Shown in pieces: positions 26,027-35,395 of a DNA stretch of 64,000 bases. This stretch comes from Amycolatopsis umgeniensis (lineage in GTDB: Bacteria; Actinomycetota; Actinomycetes; Mycobacteriales; Pseudonocardiaceae). Where the stretch lies: positions 3,162,001-3,226,000 of the forward strand of contig NZ_JACHMX010000001.1 in the NCBI RefSeq assembly GCF_014205155.1, in the 5' to 3' direction. A program made the translations under genes and the position numbers. The notes beneath the pieces were generated by a model that was not told where the DNA came from, made no database searches, and saw nothing but the letters and a program-made list of their open reading frames with translations. The number at the start of each line of letters is the position of its first letter. The stretch's first letter is position 1.

Positions 26027-28018
26027 ATGGCGACTTTTCTGGTGACCGGGGCGACCGGACTGATCGGGCGCCAGTTCACCCGGCTGCTGCTCACCAGGGA
26101 GGACGCCGACAAGGTCGCGCTCGTCGTCCGCGCGTCCTCCCGGGACAAACTCGCGAAACTCGTGAACGCCTGGCCGCATCCGGAACGCGTCACCCTCGTC
26201 ACCGGTGATCTCGGCGAGCCGCTGCTCGGCGTCGGCCAGGAAGACCGAGAGAAGCTTCGCGGTGTCGATCACGTCGTGCACCTCGCCGCCCTTTACGACC
26301 TCACCGCCGACGACGAAGCCAGCATCAAAGCCAACGTCGAAGGCACCACGCAGGTGATCGCGCTCGCCGCCGAGCTGAACGCCGGCTGCCTGCACCACGT
26401 GTCCTCGGTCGCCGTCGCCGGTGACCACGAGGGCATGTTCACCGAGGAGATGTTCGACGTCGGCCAGCGGCTCGTCACGCCGTACCACCGCACGAAGTTC
26501 GAGGCGGAGCGCCTCGTGCGCGAGCAGCAGGACGTGCCGTGGCGGGTGTACCGGCCCGCGGTCGTGGTCGGGAACTCCGAGACCGGCGAGATGGACAAGA
26601 TCGACGGCCCGTACTACCTGTTCCCCGCGATCAGCAGGCTGGCCGGACTGCCCGACGTGCCGATCGTCGGCCCCGACCTCGGCGACACCAACGTCGTCCC
26701 GGTCGACTACGTCGCCGAGTCGCTGCTCGCTCTGGTCACCACGAAGGGCCTCGACGGACGCGCGTTCCACCTGGTCAACCCGGAACCGCAGCCGGTCGTC
26801 TCGGTCTACAACGCCTTCGCGAAGGCCGCGGGCGCGCCGACGATCTCCGTTCAGCTCAACGAGCGCGTGTCCAAGGGCATCGTCAACCTGGTGAAACTGA
26901 GCGAGCACATCCCCGGCTTCACGATCGCGCGCGACGCCGTGATGGAGCGGCTCGGCATCCCGCCGGTACTGCTGGACACGATGGCGTTCCCGTCGGTGTT
27001 CTCGTCCGCGTCGACCCGCAAGGCGCTCATCGGCTCCGGTGTCGAGGTGCCCCGGATCGAGGATTACGCGCCCACCCTTTGGCGCTACTGGCGTGAGCAC
27101 CTGGACCCGTTCCGCGCCCGCAAGCACGGCCCTCGCGGCGAGCTGGACGGCCGTCGCGTGGTGATCACGGGCGCGTCGTCGGGCATCGGCAGGGCGACCG
27201 CGATCAAGGTCGCGGCGGCGGGCGGGGTACCGCTGCTCGTGGCGCGGCGACAGCACGAACTCGAAGAGGTCCGGGACGAGATCATCGCCGCGGGCGGCAC
27301 GGCGTCGGTGTACCCGGCCGACCTGACCGACGAGGAGTCGGTGCACAAGGCCGTCGACGCGATGCTCGCCGAGCACGGCCGGATCGACATGCTCGTGAAC
27401 AACGCCGGCCGGTCGATCCGGCGTTCGATCAAACTGTCGTACGACCGCTTCCACGATTACGAACGCGCGATGGCGATCAACTACTTCGGCGCGGTGCGGC
27501 TCATCCTCGCGGTACTGCCGCATATGTCCGAGCGGAAATTCGGGCACATCGTCAACGTGTCGTCGATCGGCGTGCAAGGAATCGCGCCGCGCTTTTCGGC
27601 GTATGCGGCGTCGAAGGCCGCTTTGGACTATTTCTCCCGGATCGCCGCGACAGAGACGCACGGCGACGGAATCACCTTCACGACCATCCACATGCCACTC
27701 GTGCGCACTCCGATGATCCGGCCGACGAAGATCTATGACGCGTTTCCGACGAAATCCCCGGATCAGGCCGCGGACATGGTGATGAAGGCGCTGAAGGAAC
27801 GTCCCAAGCACATCGGCACGCCTGCCGGGCAGGCGATCGGGCTCGCCTACACGCTCACGCCGGGGCTCACGGATGCCGTGGCCTACCAAGGATTCCGCGT
27901 GTTCCCGGATTCGGCGGCCGCCGGTGGCGGCGGCGGGCTCAAGATCGGGAAGGGCGAGCAGCATCTGTCGCGTGCGGCGATGGCCCTCGCCCGGCTCAGC
28001 CGCGGGTTCCATTGGTGA
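26027..28018 (+). CDS. Two-domain SDR, probable fatty acyl-CoA reductase
   Basis: 663 residues from ATG 26027 (MATFLVTGATGLIG). The N-terminal half (about 1-365) is an extended SDR with TGATGLIG, an active-site Tyr/Lys in YHRTKFEAE, and a long substrate part; the C-terminal half (about 375-663) is a classical SDR with TGASSGIG (about 381), NNAG and YAASK (about 526-530). This tandem architecture and length match mycobacterial AcrA1-type acyl-CoA reductases that make fatty aldehydes/alcohols for wax-type lipids. Substrate chain length cannot be judged. Confidence 0.85.
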   Translation: MATFLVTGATGLIGRQFTRLLLTREDADKVALVVRASSRDKLAKLVNAWPHPERVTLVTGDLGEPLLGVGQEDREKLRGVDHVVHLAALYDLTADDEASIKANVEGTTQVIALAAELNAGCLHHVSSVAVAGDHEGMFTEEMFDVGQRLVTPYHRTKFEAERLVREQQDVPWRVYRPAVVVGNSETGEMDKIDGPYYLFPAISRLAGLPDVPIVGPDLGDTNVVPVDYVAESLLALVTTKGLDGRAFHLVNPEPQPVVSVYNAFAKAAGAPTISVQLNERVSKGIVNLVKLSEHIPGFTIARDAVMERLGIPPVLLDTMAFPSVFSSASTRKALIGSGVEVPRIEDYAPTLWRYWREHLDPFRARKHGPRGELDGRRVVITGASSGIGRATAIKVAAAGGVPLLVARRQHELEEVRDEIIAAGGTASVYPADLTDEESVHKAVDAMLAEHGRIDMLVNNAGRSIRRSIKLSYDRFHDYERAMAINYFGAVRLILAVLPHMSERKFGHIVNVSSIGVQGIAPRFSAYAASKAALDYFSRIAATETHGDGITFTTIHMPLVRTPMIRPTKIYDAFPTKSPDQAADMVMKALKERPKHIGTPAGQAIGLAYTLTPGLTDAVAYQGFRVFPDSAAAGGGGGLKIGKGEQHLSRAAMALARLSRGFHW

Positions 28019-28130
28019 CACTGCGCACACGGGTGGCGGCCGTTCAGGTGAGGGAAAGCAGCTGAGAGACGACACACGTCGGTGAATCACCAAGCCTGAC
28101 AACGGCGACGCCGGGTACGCAGGTACCGTC

Positions 28131-29279
28131 GTGACCATGGTTCCCGAGCGAGACAACGGCCTGTTGCCCCTGCGGCGCGAGTACACCCAGGCCTGGCATG
28201 GCTTCGACCGGAACGAAGTACGCCAGTACCTGGATCATCTCGAAGCCCAGCTGCATCGCGTGATCACCGACCGCGACGCCGCGATCGCCCAGGCGACGTC
28301 GGCCACGCGCGAACTCGAAACCGTGCGCCACGAGGTGGCGAAGCTCAACGCCAGGATCGAGGAGCTGAAGAAGCCGCCGGAGCGGCTCGAGGACCTCGAT
28401 GAGCGGATGCAGCGCACCGTCACGCTCGCCCAGGCGCGGGCCGAAGAGGTCACGAAGCGTGCCGAGGTCGCGGCCGAGAAGCACTGGGCGTCCTCGAGCG
28501 AGGCGTCGAAGAAGCTGCGTGAGCGCTACACGCGACTCGTCGCCGAACTGGACAAGCAGGCGGACGCGCTGCACTCCGAGCACGAATCCGCGCTCGCCGA
28601 GACGCGGGCCGAGGTCCAGCGGCTGACCGTCGAGGCCGCCCAGCGCCGGGAACTGCTGGACAACGAGGCCGAGCGCAAGCGCCGGAAGATCGAGCGCGAG
28701 TTCGAGCAGACGATCACGGCCCAGCGCACGTCGCACGAGAAGCACATCGCCGACCAGCAGACGGCCAGCAAGAACCAGGCCGAACGCCGGATCGCGGAAG
28801 CAACCGCGGAGGCCAAACGCCGCGTCGACGAGGCGACGAACGAGGCCAAGCGCCGGCTCGACGAGGCCACGACGACAGCCGCCCAGCGCACGACAGCCGC
28901 CCAGCGGAAGGTCGAGCGGCTCGCGGAGATCCGCGAGCAGGCCCGCAAGAGCCTGCTGCAGGCCGACGAGGTCCTCAAGGGCAGCGAGGCGATGCTCGCG
29001 GCGCTGCCCGAGGAGTCGGTGATCCCGCACGCTTCGAAGCTCGTCGGCGGCGACAGCAAGGCCGAGGAGACGAAGCCCGCCGCCAAGCCCTCCAAGCCCG
29101 CGGAGCGGCCCGCGTCGAAGGCCGCCGCCCCGGCCAAGCCCGCTCAGGCTCCTGCTCCCGCGCCCGCCAAGCCCGCTTCTTCGGCGCCTGCCGCCGCTGC
29201 GCCGAAGAACGGACAGAGCGAGCAGAACGGCCCGAAGGCGAACGGGCAGAAGCCGTCGCCCGCCAAAACCGGCTCCTGA
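28131..29279 (+). CDS. DivIVA-like long coiled-coil protein
   Basis: 382 residues. The first 40 residues (LRREYTQAWHGFDRNEVRQYLDHLEAQL) resemble the DivIVA N-terminal membrane-binding segment. Residues 45-290 are almost pure heptad coiled coil rich in Ala/Glu/Arg with repeated EATxEAKRRxDEAT segments; the last 100 residues are Lys/Pro/Ala-rich and probably disordered. The pattern recalls polar-growth scaffolds of actinobacteria (Wag31, Scy, FilP-like). GTG 28131 lies about 4 nt after TACCGT, a possible -10 box, so it may be leaderless; ATG 28137 is the alternative start. Confidence 0.8.
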   Translation: MTMVPERDNGLLPLRREYTQAWHGFDRNEVRQYLDHLEAQLHRVITDRDAAIAQATSATRELETVRHEVAKLNARIEELKKPPERLEDLDERMQRTVTLAQARAEEVTKRAEVAAEKHWASSSEASKKLRERYTRLVAELDKQADALHSEHESALAETRAEVQRLTVEAAQRRELLDNEAERKRRKIEREFEQTITAQRTSHEKHIADQQTASKNQAERRIAEATAEAKRRVDEATNEAKRRLDEATTTAAQRTTAAQRKVERLAEIREQARKSLLQADEVLKGSEAMLAALPEESVIPHASKLVGGDSKAEETKPAAKPSKPAERPASKAAAPAKPAQAPAPAPAKPASSAPAAAAPKNGQSEQNGPKANGQKPSPAKTGS

Positions 29280-29291
29280 CCAGCGCGAAGT

Positions 29292-29348
29292 AGCAAGGGA
29301 CCTTTGCTATCACTCTCCGGAAGAGAGTGATAGCAAAGGTCCCTTGCT
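29292..29348 (+). terminator. Perfect 26-bp hairpin of the AGCAAGGGACCTTTGCT family
   Basis: Arms 29292-29317 and 29323-29348 are perfect complements with a 5-nt CGGAA loop, followed by CTCTTTTC. It lies between the convergent ends of the coiled-coil gene and the amidase gene. Third full member of the family. Confidence 0.88.
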
Positions 29349-29364
29349 CTCTTTTCGGACGCTG

Positions 29365-30690
29365 TCAGGACGTGGTGGTGCGGGGCCAGGGGTTGGCCGC
29401 TTCGAGCTGAGCGGCGAGGCCGAGGAGGAGCGCTTCCCCGCCGGGCGCGGCGACGAGCTGGACGCAGGCCGGGATACCCGAGGGGTGCACCCCGACCGGC
29501 ACGGACATCGCCGGATAGCCCGCGAGATTCCACAGACCGGCGAAGCCCGCCACGCGCACGGACGGCAGCACGTTGGCGATCCACCGGCTCTCGTGCCACC
29601 TGCGCGCCTTGAGCGGGAGCGTCGCGATCATGGGTGTGACCAGCACATCGTGGTCGGCGAAGAACTCTTCGGCACGCTCCAGCCAGCGCTCGCGGGTGCT
29701 TTCCCGGACCCGTTTCGCCGCCAGCCGTCCGAGCCGGACGTGCGTGCGCGTCCGGGGTTGGAGTGCACCGAGATCGAATTCGGCCGCCTGCTCGGCCGGG
29801 CCCGCGACCCAGCGCGCGAGGAGGCCACCGATGGCTCCGGCGTTGTACCGGGGCGTTCCGGGCGCGACGGAGTGCCCGGCCGCACGGAAAAGCTCTCCGG
29901 CCTGCGTGACGGCCTGCCTGAACGCGCGCGGCAACGGCGCCCTCGTCAGCGGGACTTGAGTCGACAGGGCGATGCGAGATCGCTTCGGCTCGGCGAGGTC
30001 TGCCAAACCGGGCTGTTCGGAGAGGACGGACATCAGCACGGCGGCGTCGGCCACGGTGGTCGTCATCGGACCGTGTGTGGACAGGCCGAACCAGCCGTTC
30101 TCCCCCGGGACACGGACCACACCCTTACCCGGTTTGAGACCGACGATCCCGCACATCGCGGACGGCAGCCGGATCGAGCCCAAACCGTCCGTGCCGTGCG
30201 CGATGGGCACCAGCCCGGCCGCGACCGCCGCGGCACTCCCGCCCGACGAACCGCCCGCGGCGTAGGACGGGTTGCGCGGATTGCGCGCTGTCCCGTCCGG
30301 ATCGTCGCTCGACGGCCAGATGCACAGCTCCGGCACCCTGGTCAGGCCGACGATCACCGCACCGGCCGCCCGTAGGCGCCGCGCGATCTCACCGTCCTCT
30401 GTGGACACCGCCGACGAACCCGCACGCGACCCCCAGGACGCGTACTCGCCCTCGACCGGCGCGACGTCCTTGACCGCGACCGGCACTCCGGCCAAGGGCA
30501 GGTCGGCCAGATCCGCGCGTTCGGCGACGGCCGCGGCCTCGGCGAGCGCCTCCTCGGCCCGGACCCGCCGGAACGCGCCGACCACTCCGTCAGCCGCCGC
30601 GATCCGGGCCAGCGCCTCACGGGTCACCTGGACCGGATCGAGTTCCTTGGCACGCACAGCCGCCGCGATTTCCACTGCCGTCTTGACCAT
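29365..30690 (-). CDS. Amidase signature-family hydrolase
   Basis: 441 residues from ATG 30690. The Ser-cisSer-Lys triad is visible: Lys74 (VPVAVKDV), Ser148 in GGSSGGS and Ser172 in [17 protein letters not shown] box lies 6 nt before the ATG, so a leaderless transcript is likely. The family hydrolyses amides (for example indoleacetamide, nitrile-derived or aryl amides, or Glu-tRNA amidation); no gatB or gatC is near, so this is a catabolic or detoxifying amidase of unknown substrate. Confidence 0.88.
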   Translation of the reverse strand: MVKTAVEIAAAVRAKELDPVQVTREALARIAAADGVVGAFRRVRAEEALAEAAAVAERADLADLPLAGVPVAVKDVAPVEGEYASWGSRAGSSAVSTEDGEIARRLRAAGAVIVGLTRVPELCIWPSSDDPDGTARNPRNPSYAAGGSSGGSAAAVAAGLVPIAHGTDGLGSIRLPSAMCGIVGLKPGKGVVRVPGENGWFGLSTHGPMTTTVADAAVLMSVLSEQPGLADLAEPKRSRIALSTQVPLTRAPLPRAFRQAVTQAGELFRAAGHSVAPGTPRYNAGAIGGLLARWVAGPAEQAAEFDLGALQPRTRTHVRLGRLAAKRVRESTRERWLERAEEFFADHDVLVTPMIATLPLKARRWHESRWIANVLPSVRVAGFAGLWNLAGYPAMSVPVGVHPSGIPACVQLVAAPGGEALLLGLAAQLEAANPWPRTTTS

Positions 30691-30718
30691 TCCCGCACTG
30701 TAGATCGGGCGGCGAAGA

Positions 30719-31813
30719 TCAGCTGCGCGCCGAACAGGCGAACTTCGCCGAGTCCGGTTCGAAAGGCGGGAAATCGGTATAGCCGTCGAGCCGGGCGCCG
30801 TAGTAGACGTCGTGATCCGCCTCGGCAAGTGGGGCACCGAGTGCGAATCGGACAGGCAGGTCCGGGTTCGCGATGAACAGCCTGCCGAAGGCGACCACGT
30901 CGGCCAGCCCGGCTTCGATCAAGGACTCACCCTCGGCCCGGGAGGTCGGCTCCCCGGAACGCAGGTTCGCGACGAGCGGCCCCAGCCACAACGGCCGCAG
31001 GTGAGACAGTACTTCGCCGTCGGGAGTGTCGATGACGTGCAGGTATGCGAGCTCGTACCGGCGCAGTTCGGTGAGCAGTCGTGAGTAGACCTCCTTCCCA
31101 TCGTCTTCCACGATGTCGTTCTCCGGGTTGCCCGGCGAGATCCGCAGAGCGACCCTGGCCGCGCCGATCTGCTCGGCCACGGCCGCCACCACCTCGAGCG
31201 GGAAAGCGAGCCGAGCGGCGACCGAGCCGCCGTATCGATCTGTTCTTCGGTTGGTGTTGCGGGCGAGGAACTCCTGGATGAGGTATCCATTGGCACCGTG
31301 GAGTTCCACGCCGTCGAACCCGGCCTCGACGGCCCGGCGTGCCGCCTTGGCGAAGTCCTGGACGACCTCGCCGATCTCTTCCTCACCAAGCGCACGGGGC
31401 TCGACCGTGTCCGTCCAGCCATCGGCCGAGAAGATCCGCCCGGCCTGCCGGACCGCCGAGGGCGCCACCGGCGTCCGGCCGATCACGCCGGGGTGACTGA
31501 CGCGGCCCGCGTGCCAGAGCTGCGCGTAGATGCGACCGCCTTCGGCGTGCACGGCGTCCGTCACCGCACTCCACGCCTCGGCCTGCCGCTCAGTCGCCAG
31601 CCCCGGGATACCGGGACCACTCTTGCCGGCATGAGAGACCCAAACACCTTCGCTCACGATCAAGCCGGCGCTCGCACGTTGCGCGTAGTACTCGGCCGTC
31701 AGCGGATGTGGCACGCCGGTCAGGTCGTCGGCACGCCCCCGGGTCATCGGGGCCATCGCGATGCGGTTCGGCAACCGCATCGCGGTACCGCGGAATGCTT
31801 CGAGCAACCTCAT
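30719..31813 (-). CDS. Old yellow enzyme-type NADH:flavin oxidoreductase
   Basis: 364 residues from ATG 31813. FMN-binding TIM barrel with RIAMAPMTRGRA, QLWHAGR, the substrate-binding pair in ELHGANGYLIQEFL (His/Asn) and NRRTDRYGGS. It reduces activated C=C bonds of enones or similar electrophiles. The divergent MerR gene and a MerR-type promoter between them indicate induction by a small molecule or redox stress. Confidence 0.92.
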   Translation of the reverse strand: MRLLEAFRGTAMRLPNRIAMAPMTRGRADDLTGVPHPLTAEYYAQRASAGLIVSEGVWVSHAGKSGPGIPGLATERQAEAWSAVTDAVHAEGGRIYAQLWHAGRVSHPGVIGRTPVAPSAVRQAGRIFSADGWTDTVEPRALGEEEIGEVVQDFAKAARRAVEAGFDGVELHGANGYLIQEFLARNTNRRTDRYGGSVAARLAFPLEVVAAVAEQIGAARVALRISPGNPENDIVEDDGKEVYSRLLTELRRYELAYLHVIDTPDGEVLSHLRPLWLGPLVANLRSGEPTSRAEGESLIEAGLADVVAFGRLFIANPDLPVRFALGAPLAEADHDVYYGARLDGYTDFPPFEPDSAKFACSARS

Positions 31814-31821
31814 GAACGCGA

Positions 31822-31852
31822 AGCTAAACCCTGACACCGGCGTCACGGTCAA
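31822..31852 (-). promoter_or_regulatory. MerR-type promoter of the old yellow enzyme gene
   Basis: On the minus strand, TTGACC (31847-31852) and TTAGCT (31822-31827) are separated by 19 bp, and the spacer holds the dyad TGAC-gccggt-GTCA. A 19-bp spacer with a centred dyad is the hallmark of MerR activation. Transcription would start at or next to the ATG (31813), giving a leaderless message. Confidence 0.7.
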
Positions 31853-31879
31853 CCTCGATTTCCCGGCTACTGTGGACTC

Positions 31880-32293
31880 ATGCGGATCGGCGAACTGGCG
31901 GAGCGGACCGGGGTGAGCGTCCGTTCGTTGCGGTACTACGAGACGGAAGGCCTGCTGCGTCCCGATCGCCGTGGCAACGGCTACCGGACCTTCATTGAAG
32001 ACGACATCGCCCGGGTTCTGCAGATCCAGCTCTTCTATTCGGCCGGGTTGTGCAGCGGCAAGATCGCGGAACTCCTTCCCTGTGTTTCCGGCGACGACAC
32101 GCACTTGGTGCCTTCACCGGAGATGACCGGCGAACTGGAGATCGCCAAGACTCGGATCCAGAACCAGATCTCTTTGCTCACCTCCTCTCTGTCGGTTCTG
32201 GAGCGTGTCTTGGCCGCGGCCAAGGGGACCGACACCGCCGAGGTACCGGTTCCTTCCCGGCCCGTCCGGCGACACCGGGGCATCCACGTCTGA
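31880..32293 (+). CDS. MerR-family transcriptional regulator
   Basis: 137 residues. N-terminal winged helix (MRIGELAERTGVSVRSLRYYETEGLLRPDR) and a coiled-coil (AKTRIQNQISLLTSSLSVLERVLAAA). Two cysteines (Cys in AGLCSGK and LLPCVSG) are in the linker region, without the Cys pair of metal sensors, so an organic or redox signal is likelier. It is divergent from the old yellow enzyme, its probable target. Confidence 0.9.
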   Translation: MRIGELAERTGVSVRSLRYYETEGLLRPDRRGNGYRTFIEDDIARVLQIQLFYSAGLCSGKIAELLPCVSGDDTHLVPSPEMTGELEIAKTRIQNQISLLTSSLSVLERVLAAAKGTDTAEVPVPSRPVRRHRGIHV

Positions 32294-32307
32294 CCTGTCT
32301 GTCCGCC

Positions 32308-33375
32308 CTAAGCGTTCGAGTCTCGGCCCAGCAGCCCGAGCAGCCTGTCCTGCAAGGGCGCGTCTTCGGGCACCTTCACTTCAGGGCCGAAGACGACGAT
32401 TCCCGGACCGAAGGCGCCGGGGATTCTCATCTGATCGGGAATCGCCTGCGCTCCGGGCCACATCCGGGCGACCTCCTCCGGGTCGATCGTGTCGTCCTGA
32501 CCGGTGGCACGGGCCAGGTCCCAGCCGTGGACCACCATGTCGGCGCTGACGACCTGGTCGATGTGCTGTTCGGCGGTCATCTTCCCCGACGGTGTCTCGT
32601 GCTCGGTGGCCGCGAGCACGGGATCGGCGAGGACGGCTTCGACATCGGCGCGGGCCGCCCGGAAAGCGCCGAGCGGGTCCTCGAGGAGGGCCGGCGCCTG
32701 CCCGAGCTCACGTCCGAGAGGGCGCAGCATCGCGCCGTGCATGTCGACGATGTGCCCGACGACATCCCTGGCGTTCCACTCCGCGCACGGGGATCGGTTC
32801 TCCCACTGCCCGGTTTCCACGGCGGCGACCTTGCTCTCGAAAGCTTCGGCCCGGCCGCGATAACGGTCCATGACGGCATTCATCGTGTTCACGCCTTTCG
32901 CGGTGACGGCCACGGCCTCGGCCAGCTTGTCGAACCCTTCACCGACGCCCCGCTCCATCCCGGATTCGAGCACGGCGTCCCGGATCCGCTTCGAGCCGTA
33001 CCTCAGCACCTGGGTCAACGTGGTGACGCCACCTTGTTCGACCAACGTCAGAGTCGCCAAGGCCTGACCTTCCGAGGCGTCGCAGTCCTCGTTCGTCTCG
33101 AGGGAGACGAGTCTCTCCGGACGGTCGATCTCCTGGTAGACGCCCTGCAACAGCATCTCCATCCCGCCGTCGTGGCGTAGCCGGTAGCGCCATCTGCCGC
33201 CGACCCGCAGGTCGATCTCGCATTCGACGACCTCGCAACCGCGCGGGCCGAACCAGCGGCGTACCAGTTCCGGTTTGGTCCACGCGTCGAACACCAGCGC
33301 CCTCGGCGCGTCGAAGGACCTCGTCATGACGATCTCGAGATCGCCGGATTTCGCCACGCTGAGAAGGCGTCCCAT
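32308..33375 (-). CDS. SRPBCC (AHSA1-type) - TIGR03086 DinB-fold fusion protein
   Basis: 355 residues from ATG 33375, with AAAGGAA upstream. Residues 1-155 are an AHSA1/START-type ligand-binding domain (TRSFDAPRALVFDAWTKPELVRRWFGP). Residues about 163-355 form a TIGR03086-type DinB four-helix domain (CAEWNARDVVGHIVDMHG, later MVVHGWDLARATGQ) with spaced histidines for a metal; relatives use mycothiol as a cofactor. The two are normally separate proteins. The gene follows an ArsR regulator by 17 nt, the usual AHSA1-ArsR pairing. Reaction unknown. Confidence 0.82.
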   Translation of the reverse strand: MGRLLSVAKSGDLEIVMTRSFDAPRALVFDAWTKPELVRRWFGPRGCEVVECEIDLRVGGRWRYRLRHDGGMEMLLQGVYQEIDRPERLVSLETNEDCDASEGQALATLTLVEQGGVTTLTQVLRYGSKRIRDAVLESGMERGVGEGFDKLAEAVAVTAKGVNTMNAVMDRYRGRAEAFESKVAAVETGQWENRSPCAEWNARDVVGHIVDMHGAMLRPLGRELGQAPALLEDPLGAFRAARADVEAVLADPVLAATEHETPSGKMTAEQHIDQVVSADMVVHGWDLARATGQDDTIDPEEVARMWPGAQAIPDQMRIPGAFGPGIVVFGPEVKVPEDAPLQDRLLGLLGRDSNA

Positions 33376-33392
33376 CGTGCTGTTCCTTTCCG

Positions 33393-33755
33393 CTAGTGCG
33401 GTGGTCTGTCGGTCTCGTCCCGGTGCTCCGGGTGCCGCAACTCGTCTTCGAGGACGAGGTCCAGTTGCGAGAAGGCCTCGTCCCAGTAGCGGCGATAGCC
33501 ACCGAGCCATTCGTTCGCGTTCTTCAGCGGCTCGGCCACCAGGCGGCAGGGTCGGCGCTGGGCGTCACGCCCCCGTGCCACCAGTCCCGCACGCTCCAGC
33601 ACTTTCAGATGCTTGGAGATGGCGGGCTGACTCATCGCGAACGGCTCGGCCAACTCCGTCACCGTGGCTTCACCGTGCGCGAGCCGCGCGAGGATCGCGC
33701 GGCGGGTGGGGTCGGCGAGTGCCGCGAAGGTGACATCGAGCAGATCCTGTGCCAC
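33393..33755 (-). CDS. ArsR-family transcriptional regulator
   Basis: 120 residues from GTG 33755, which has GGCGGGAG in front; the frame extends to 33779. Winged helix: ALADPTRRAILARLAHGEATVTELAEPF, then AISKHLKVLERAGLVA. It lacks the Cys metal-binding motif of arsenic sensors and fits the SdpR-like group that is cotranscribed with AHSA1 proteins, as here. Confidence 0.92.
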   Translation of the reverse strand: MAQDLLDVTFAALADPTRRAILARLAHGEATVTELAEPFAMSQPAISKHLKVLERAGLVARGRDAQRRPCRLVAEPLKNANEWLGGYRRYWDEAFSQLDLVLEDELRHPEHRDETDRPPH

Positions 33756-33844
33756 GGTCTCCCGCCTTTCTGTTCTCACGAGTTCGAGTTCTCACGATCG
33801 GCTCCGTCGGCGCCTGTCGCGACGGTGGATAACCTTGCGGTTCC

Positions 33845-33860
33845 ATAACCATGTGGTAAT
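33845..33860. promoter_or_regulatory. Candidate ArsR operator
   Basis: ATAACCATGTGGTAAT is a dyad (ACC-ATGT-GGT) with one mismatch, 90 bp upstream of the ArsR start. AT-rich ATAACC...GGTTAT-like sites are typical of ArsR regulators paired with AHSA1 genes. Confidence 0.4.
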
Positions 33861-34021
33861 CTACGGCGGAGCAGATCGAGATGTCAAGTCCGAACACGGG
33901 TTGACGAGGAAAAACGCGAAACGGGAAGGGGGTGGGGCCAAGGGTTCGGCCGACGCCGGCACGCACCAAAGGGCACGCGATCGCGTACGAAAGGGCAACT
34001 GGGGTTACCGTCGGTACCGGC

Positions 34022-35257
34022 ATGGACGACGAACGAAACGAGCCGATGAACTCCGGGCGACCGAAGACGACGAAGCGATGGGCGGCCGTCATCCTGGGAG
34101 CGGCCGCCGTTCTGCTCACCAGCGTGCAGTGCGGTACGGCGAACGAACAGGCCGGGTCGGCACAGCCGGCGGGGACGCCGCCGAGCACCAGCACCGCTTC
34201 CGGTCCGTCCAGCACCACCGGGCCCACTCCCTCGCCGTCACCGAGGGCGGAACAGGCGCCTGTTCAGGGCTGCGAGACCGTCATCGCCGGGATGAGCCCC
34301 CGGCAGCGGCTGGCCCAGCTGATGGTGGTCGGTGTGAACGCGGGCAATCCGCAGGCAGCGGTGAAGCTGGTGCGCGACCAGCAGGTCGGCGGGATCTTCC
34401 TCGGCGGCAACGAGACGGCCCTGCTGCAGAACCGCGCGCTGGACGAGGTGCAGCGAGCCGCGAAGGTGCCGGTGTCGGTGGCGATCGACGAGGAGGGCGG
34501 TCGTGTCCAGCGGATCGACGCCCTCGACGGCAGCATGCCGAGCGCCCGGAAGATGGCCTCGACCATGACACCGGCGCAGGTACGGGCGAAGGCCGCCGAA
34601 CGAGGCCGTCAAATGCGGGCTCGAGGCGTCACCGTCGACTACGCGCCCGACGCCGACATCACGGACCAGCCGGACCGCGACATCGTCGGTGACCGGTCGT
34701 TCGGCGCGGATCCCGAAGTCGCGCGCAAGTACGTCCTGGCCTTCGCGCAGGGCCTGCGCGACGCCGGGGTGCAGCCGGTACTGAAGCACTTCCCCGGGCA
34801 CGGGCACGCCACCGGGGATTCCCATAAGGGGCTGGTGCGGACGCCGCCGCTGGCCTCGCTACGGAAGGTCGACCTGGTGCCGTACCGCGACATCGGCGAG
34901 TACGGCGAGGTCAGCGTCATGGTCGGGCATCTGGACGTGCCCGATCTGACCGGCGGTACGCCGTCGACCCTGTCGGCGCCGGCGTACCGGCTGCTGCGGA
35001 AGGACTACGCGTTCGACGGCCCGGTGATCACGGACGATCTCGGGGCGATGAAGGCGATCACGGCGCAGTACCCACTGCCGACGGCGGTCCTCAAGGCGTT
35101 GCAGGCGGGGGCTGATCAGGCGTTGTGGTCGTCCGGCGGCAATATCGACACGGTGCTGACCGCGCTGGAGCAAGCGCTTGCGTCCGGCGCCCTCCCGGCC
35201 GCCCGGGTCGACGAGGCACTGAACCGGGTGCTCGCGGCGAAACAGGCCTGCGGCTGA
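34022..35257 (+). CDS. nagZ: Glycoside hydrolase family 3, NagZ-like beta-N-acetylhexosaminidase
   Basis: 411 residues from ATG 34022. An N-terminal signal/anchor (about 20-38, ending SVQC-G, a poor lipobox) and a Ser/Thr/Pro linker precede the catalytic domain. KHFPGHGHATGDSHKG carries the Asp266-His268 acid/base dyad that is unique to NagZ-type GH3 enzymes; the nucleophile is Asp338 in VITDDLGAM. It likely trims GlcNAc from muropeptides or wall polymers outside the membrane. The C-terminal GH3 domain is absent, as in NagZ. ATG 34046 is an alternative start. Confidence 0.9.
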   Translation: MDDERNEPMNSGRPKTTKRWAAVILGAAAVLLTSVQCGTANEQAGSAQPAGTPPSTSTASGPSSTTGPTPSPSPRAEQAPVQGCETVIAGMSPRQRLAQLMVVGVNAGNPQAAVKLVRDQQVGGIFLGGNETALLQNRALDEVQRAAKVPVSVAIDEEGGRVQRIDALDGSMPSARKMASTMTPAQVRAKAAERGRQMRARGVTVDYAPDADITDQPDRDIVGDRSFGADPEVARKYVLAFAQGLRDAGVQPVLKHFPGHGHATGDSHKGLVRTPPLASLRKVDLVPYRDIGEYGEVSVMVGHLDVPDLTGGTPSTLSAPAYRLLRKDYAFDGPVITDDLGAMKAITAQYPLPTAVLKALQAGADQALWSSGGNIDTVLTALEQALASGALPAARVDEALNRVLAAKQACG

Positions 35258-35395
35258 CCTGCGGGAGGCCCCGGCGAGGCCGCCTCGGCGAGACGCCGTG
35301 AAAAGCAGTCCGAAAACTCAATGAACACAATGCTGACCAGGCCCGCGCCGGGAGTGACCCTGATCACCGCCCGCCGCCCGATCAAGGAGGATCGC

